NCBI GenBank assembly: GCA_020091685.1
Contig: CM034591.1
Span: 23,155,312 to 23,219,311, forward strand
Direction of reading: 5' to 3'
Source of the DNA: Lutjanus erythropterus
Taxonomy: Eukaryota; Chordata; Actinopteri; Lutjaniformes; Lutjanidae
Length of the DNA: 64,000 nucleotides
Below, in pieces: positions 35,701 through 64,000 of this stretch; position 1 is the stretch's first letter; the number at the start of each line of letters is the position of its first letter. Under the pieces are notes generated by a model. That model was not told the DNA's origin, did not search any database, and worked only from the letters and a program-made list of their open reading frames with translations. Both the position numbers and the translations under genes were made by a program.

Positions 35701-36900
35701 TCCACAGAGCTGATTCAACTCTCTGACGAAGGGTTGATACCAGAGTTTGTTTTGAGGTCTAACGTGACCATGCCGTGACAATAAAGGCACTTTAACTGTA
35801 AAGGAGAGTAACTTCTGCATGCGCATGTATCCTTATAAAAGGAGTACCTCAAACAAACTCGAGTCTCACTGAGATTTTAGGTTTTGTCAAGCCAGCTCAC
35901 GCAAAGAAAGCCTGGCTAAGTTGAGCCTGCTTTGTAGTACAGCCCACCAGAGGCACTCCTATCCAAATATTTTCTGACCTTATGTTGATTGTTTGTGCTC
36001 TGTGACTTTCATGTACAACAATGTGACCATTTAAACATCCAGGCTGGAAGGTGCAATACTAACATACACTTCCATTGTCAAATATAACCTCTGCACTGTT
36101 CTTAAGCACTTAAACACTGACATGCAGCTTGTACAACTCCTGCCTTTTGAAAAATAAAAGTTTTTTTTAACACCAAGCCTCTTAAAGAGTGAATATAATT
36201 TCTGAGTTAAATTGAGCTGTTTTAATTTACAGTGACAGAAAACTGCAGTTATGAAAAAAAGCATTTTAATTAATTTCTAAAATCATCTTAAACTATTTTC
36301 ACACAGGATTTAAATCTCAAAGAAATAAACATCAACAACAACAAAAAAAAAGAGATTTTTCTTCAGATATTGGCATTTCTACAGTGAATAGCTGGTGGCA
36401 GCATCAGGAGCCCAGAGGGGGGCTGGGGGGATGCTGAACTTCAGTCCTCAGACCAGTCGCTGCCCCCCCTCCCCTGCCCCCCCAGAGCAGACAGAGGAGT
36501 CCAGCAGGCTCTCTACACCCCTCTGATGCCAGTCTATCAAGCAGCAGCAGGTAGAAGCGCCAAAAAAACAAAACAAAACAAAAAAAAAACAACCTTACAC
36601 TCTCTGCCAAAAACCCAGAGAGCGCTCCCTCCTCCCAGTACAATACTCCGCACACGCACACACAGAGTCACACACACGCACATACGTGGATGACACTAAA
36701 GATGTACACCCAATTCACATGGTGCAAAAAGAAAAAAGACAAAGAAATTCACTTTCTAAATTAAAGGTTAATACAGACAACAGATGTGTGCCTGGCGCCT
36801 CACGAGACCTCGTCTAATGATTAAGTCTGGAGTGAAATAATAATTTACAACAAACAAAAACAAAACAAGGAGATTCTTAACATAGTCTACTTGGTTTTGT
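32754..36900. other. dkk3-usp47 convergent intergenic interval
   Basis: Begins with the dkk3 3' UTR; I found no AATAAA close to the stop, so its end is unknown. Contains overlapping unassigned open frames at 33453-33870, the second CGCG-MITE copy (34385-34587) and an (AAAT)n run near 35660-35680. The rest is AT-rich. Confidence 0.55.
34385..34587. mobile_element. 203-bp inverted-repeat element, CpG-decayed copy 2 of the 27161-27377 element
   Basis: Aligns end to end with copy 1: shared CTAGAAGGGAA, GAAAGATCTC, ATGATCTTTCCCT, TTGTCACATTA and CTTCTA. Where copy 1 has GCGA and TCTCGCGAGA, this copy has ATGA and TCTCATGATA (34414-34423), as expected if both CpGs deaminated. The right-arm site is also lost. 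Confidence 0.75.
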
Positions 36901-36906
36901 TTTATT
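36901..36906 (-). terminator. usp47: candidate usp47 poly(A) signal
   Basis: AATAAA on the - strand, about 820 nt past the usp47 stop. First good match I noticed; the cleavage site is unproven. Confidence 0.4.
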
Positions 36907-37726
36907 GTACTTTTGTATTAAAGGACCCACAGCCTATGTATCACTAGATCTAGTGGAAGTGACGTAGCAGAGGTAAAGCTCCTATAAAGCACGAAGAGCA
37001 GCAGTAACGACACATTACTCTGGCATTATAGGAGCGTCAGAGGAGCAGAAACAACCTCCAGTTAACAAATTATTATAGTAATTGTTGCTTTTTTCAATTC
37101 ATCAAATCTTGTGAATGAATGACGTCTCAACTTGTCAAAGAAGTCACTGAGAGTGAGGTGTGCCTCCCCACAAGAAGCGAGACCGAGGAAGGCTGGACAA
37201 GTAGTTCTTGGTTGTGTGTGCTGTTGTTTTTTTTAAAAGGAAGGCGAGCAATGTTAAAGATATAACGATGATTTCTCAAAAGGTGTGAGCATTATGGACT
37301 TACAAGATGATCACAGATGAATCAGAATCAACACTGGAAGAGAAACACTCAGTGAAAGAGACTGATGTGAGAGGAGACGGGAGACTTAAATAGACAAGAT
37401 GGACGCCCTCCAGCCCAGTTTCACAGTCCTATCATCTCTGCATCCATCGCGTTTGATTGATTTGTCTATACAGTATTTGATTCTTTTTTTTCTGTATTGA
37501 ATAGCTTTCGTACTTCCCTTTAAACTTTACAGTACAATACACTATAGTGCACAATAGGGGTTCTGAGCCAGTCCAGGGGCTCAGGGTGGAGGGTGAGAGC
37601 ATGTCAGCCTCACCACGCTGCTTGATGTTCAAGTATCTATCGGGCCCGACACTCAGAGTCCCGCAGCCTGGCCGCTCTGCTGCTGCGGCCAGACAATCCA
37701 AATAACCTGGAGCGGGGTTCTGTGCC
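36907..37726 (-). other. usp47: probable usp47 3' UTR
   Basis: Transcribed region downstream of the TGA at 37729-37727, up to the candidate poly(A) signal. No coding signal recognised; open frames here are chance. Confidence 0.5.
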
Positions 37727-62229
<24,503 letters not shown>

Positions 62230-62560
62230 TTGTGCGACAGTTTAGACAAGCATTTATCCGGACAAGGATGTCAGCGAAAAAACTTTGCAGCGGTAAACAC
62301 AAACATTGTTTGTGTCCTGTTTGTTGTAAGTTTGGATGCTTGGATAACTAAGTTAAACTTGACAAAACTTGTAGGCTTATCAAAGTGATCGCAACACTTT
62401 CGGTTGCACTAGCCAAGCACAAAGTGTCCTGCTATAAATGGAGAAAAATGGCCGGTGTTTTACTCCGCGAGACTTCACTCAGGAGCTCTGGCGTCACATT
62501 CCATCCAGACAAGCGTGCGTGATGTGTGCGGACACGATGACGTCGGTGTGTGTGTGTGTG
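62230..62560 (-). promoter_or_regulatory. usp47: usp47 promoter region
   Basis: CpG-rich relative to surroundings, directly upstream of exon 1. On the + strand I see a YY1-like AAAATGGCCG (62445-62454), CCGCGAGA (62465-62472) and a CRE-like TGACGTCG (62538-62545), followed by a (GT)n run (62546-62560). A TATAAA at 62433 is in the wrong orientation. The start site is not determined. Confidence 0.5.
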
Positions 62561-62929
62561 CATTTTTAAAAGGACAGCGATGAAAGGAACACAAAAACAC
62601 GGCATTGCTGGTCTAACCTGTGTGAGAGAGTGATGTAGGTCAGTTAGGCAATGCTTTCAATTTGATCAATGCACTGTTTTCAATCCGATCACCTCAATTA
62701 TGACAGATTAAACTGAGTGAAGCGCACCGCATGGTTTCATAATGAACATTAACTGTTCCCATTGAACTGAACAGAAATATTAGAAGTACTTCACAAATTC
62801 ATAACTTTGCTCATAATTTCTATTTATGAATGTGAATTATGCACAGGGTCGTATTGGTCATTTGCACCACCGGGCCAGTCTTTGCACATATGCACTACAG
62901 ACTAGGAAAGTGCGCTCAGTAGAGTGCAG

Positions 62930-63270
62930 ATCTCCACCAGGCAAAGCAAAAATATTTGGATGTAAGCCTTTTGTAATCACCAACTTTTTTTTCAGAAACA
63001 GTAACAGATTGCAATTTTATTTATTTTGTAATATTATATGTTATAATGAAGTAGTTCCTCTGTGTTTCAAAGATATTCCCTCCTATGTTCACAAGAATGG
63101 GACAGACATGAGGTCACTTTTGACCACCAACATCTAATCAGCTTGTTCTCGAGTCCAAACCGCTCTTTGTGCCAAGTTTGAAGACATTGCCCTAAGGTGC
63201 TTTGAGATAGGATGACCCAAAACATAATGCTTCAGGTCAGGTCTGTCGCCAGCAAGGAACCATAATAAAG
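62930..63270 (+). repeat. dispersed repeat fragment (SINE/LINE-tail type)
   Basis: Contains 'cacaagaatgggacagac', 'gtgccaagtttgaagac', 'cataatgcttcaggtcag' and 'tctgtcgcc'. These words occur together in a common teleost repeat that ends in 'cataatgcctccggcc'. Family name not assigned. Confidence 0.4.
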
Positions 63271-63831
63271 GATTCTCAAGACTTCTGAATCACAGAGGTC
63301 CTTCAGCATACAGCCATAAATGTGCACCAAAAAAACACCCATACCTAAGAGTGGACTACTAACCAAGCCAAGTGGACAACCAGGGCCCCCCAGACCCTCA
63401 GTATCACTGTGTGGCAGTTGATTGATTTTTTTTTTATTAATCTTTTGAGTCAATTCAATAGATTCACTGTTGAGAATATTAATTCTTGATTAATCAACAT
63501 GTCACTTGTTTATGAAGTCTCCCATGAGCAGTAGCTGACAATGAGTGGCTGTTAAGATCGTTAAAATTAGGGTACAAGGTGAGATGCACAGCAATACTTT
63601 TTATATTATTGTACATTTTGTACAACTTAACACTGCAGTGTAGCAGCATCACTTAAAAGCAAACAGTTAGAAACACGTATTTCACATTGTCACCTCACAG
63701 CAAGAATGGTCACAGTTTGATAACTCTCTCTCTGCATGTTTGCATGTTCTTTCAATGTTTGTTCAGGTTTATTTTTGGTGATCCGGATTTCCTTCCCCAT
63801 TCCAGGAACAAGTCAGGTGGATTGACTCTAG

Positions 63832-64000
63832 ACCAGGGATACTCCGCTTGCTTTGCCTGGGGCCACTTTTGCAAAATAACAGGAGCTGACAGTTAATACA
63901 CAAACATAAATAATATTTATCAGATAAAAAAATTAAGAGCCAGTAAACTTGTCTTTTTTTAATGAATTGTTTTCAAGTTAATTGACATTAATTTAATTTA
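63832..64000 (+). mobile_element. hAT-like terminus, cut by the right edge
   Basis: CAGGGATACTCCGCTTGC followed by 'tgcctggggccact' matches the CAGGGGTACTC...GGGGCCA opening of teleost hAT-type elements. No partner end inside the window. Confidence 0.4.

Larger units (their letters stand above)
62561..64000. other. upstream flank of usp47
   Basis: No gene recognised. A dispersed repeat lies at about 62930-63270 and a hAT-type terminus opens near 63832. The remainder is AT-rich. Confidence 0.55.

Noticed and set aside
62433..62438. TATAAA near the usp47 start
   Set aside because: It is on the + strand, opposite to usp47 transcription, and no gene is seen to the right that it could serve.

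Overview
This is a ray-finned fish nuclear chromosome segment, most likely from a percomorph teleost. The evidence is spliced vertebrate genes with short introns and canonical GT-AG sites, many short inverted-repeat DNA transposons of types common in teleosts, and GCTAAC/GTTAGC-rich DNA at promoters. It contains three protein-coding genes in the order mical2 (- strand), dkk3 (+ strand), usp47 (- strand). Read from the other end, this is the order and orientation of human chromosome 11p15 (USP47, DKK3, MICAL2), so this is a conserved vertebrate synteny block. There is no bacterial-type operon, CRISPR array or rRNA, and I recognised no tRNA.

Region by region. (1) 128-13314, - strand: seven coding exons for the first 402 residues of MICAL2, which is most of its FAD monooxygenase domain. 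The rest of the gene lies beyond the left edge. A possible noncoding first exon lies near 25.34-25.5 kb. The introns hold a LINE ORF2 fossil, TTAA-type and hAT-type MITEs, and a decayed hAT-like transposon with a broken TTF-type zinc-finger transposase remnant. (2) 25.3-27.7 kb: head-to-head interval between mical2 and dkk3, with a CTCF/YY1-like site and a 217-bp inverted-repeat element that carries a perfect TCTCGCGAGA palindrome in each arm. (3) 27703-32753, + strand: complete dkk3, seven coding exons, 283 residues, with a signal peptide and two ten-cysteine domains. Four inserts sit in its introns. (4) 32754-37726: convergent interval with a second, CpG-decayed copy of the TCTCGCGAGA element and the usp47 3' UTR. 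(5) 37727-62229, - strand: complete usp47, 28 coding exons, 1366 residues, every junction in phase. (6) 62230-64000: usp47 promoter and upstream repeats.

The three genes are not known to form one pathway. MICAL2 oxidises actin, DKK3 is a secreted glycoprotein related to the Wnt-antagonist dickkopfs, and USP47 is a deubiquitinase. Their linkage is ancestral synteny. The most interesting signal is the small transposable element that placed two copies of the TCTCGCGAGA (CGCG-box, BANP-type) promoter motif just upstream of dkk3. A sister copy 7 kb away has lost those sites through CpG-to-TpG/CpA changes.

All exon boundaries were read by eye from splice sites, reading-frame continuity and recalled family sequence. 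No alignment or database search was run.
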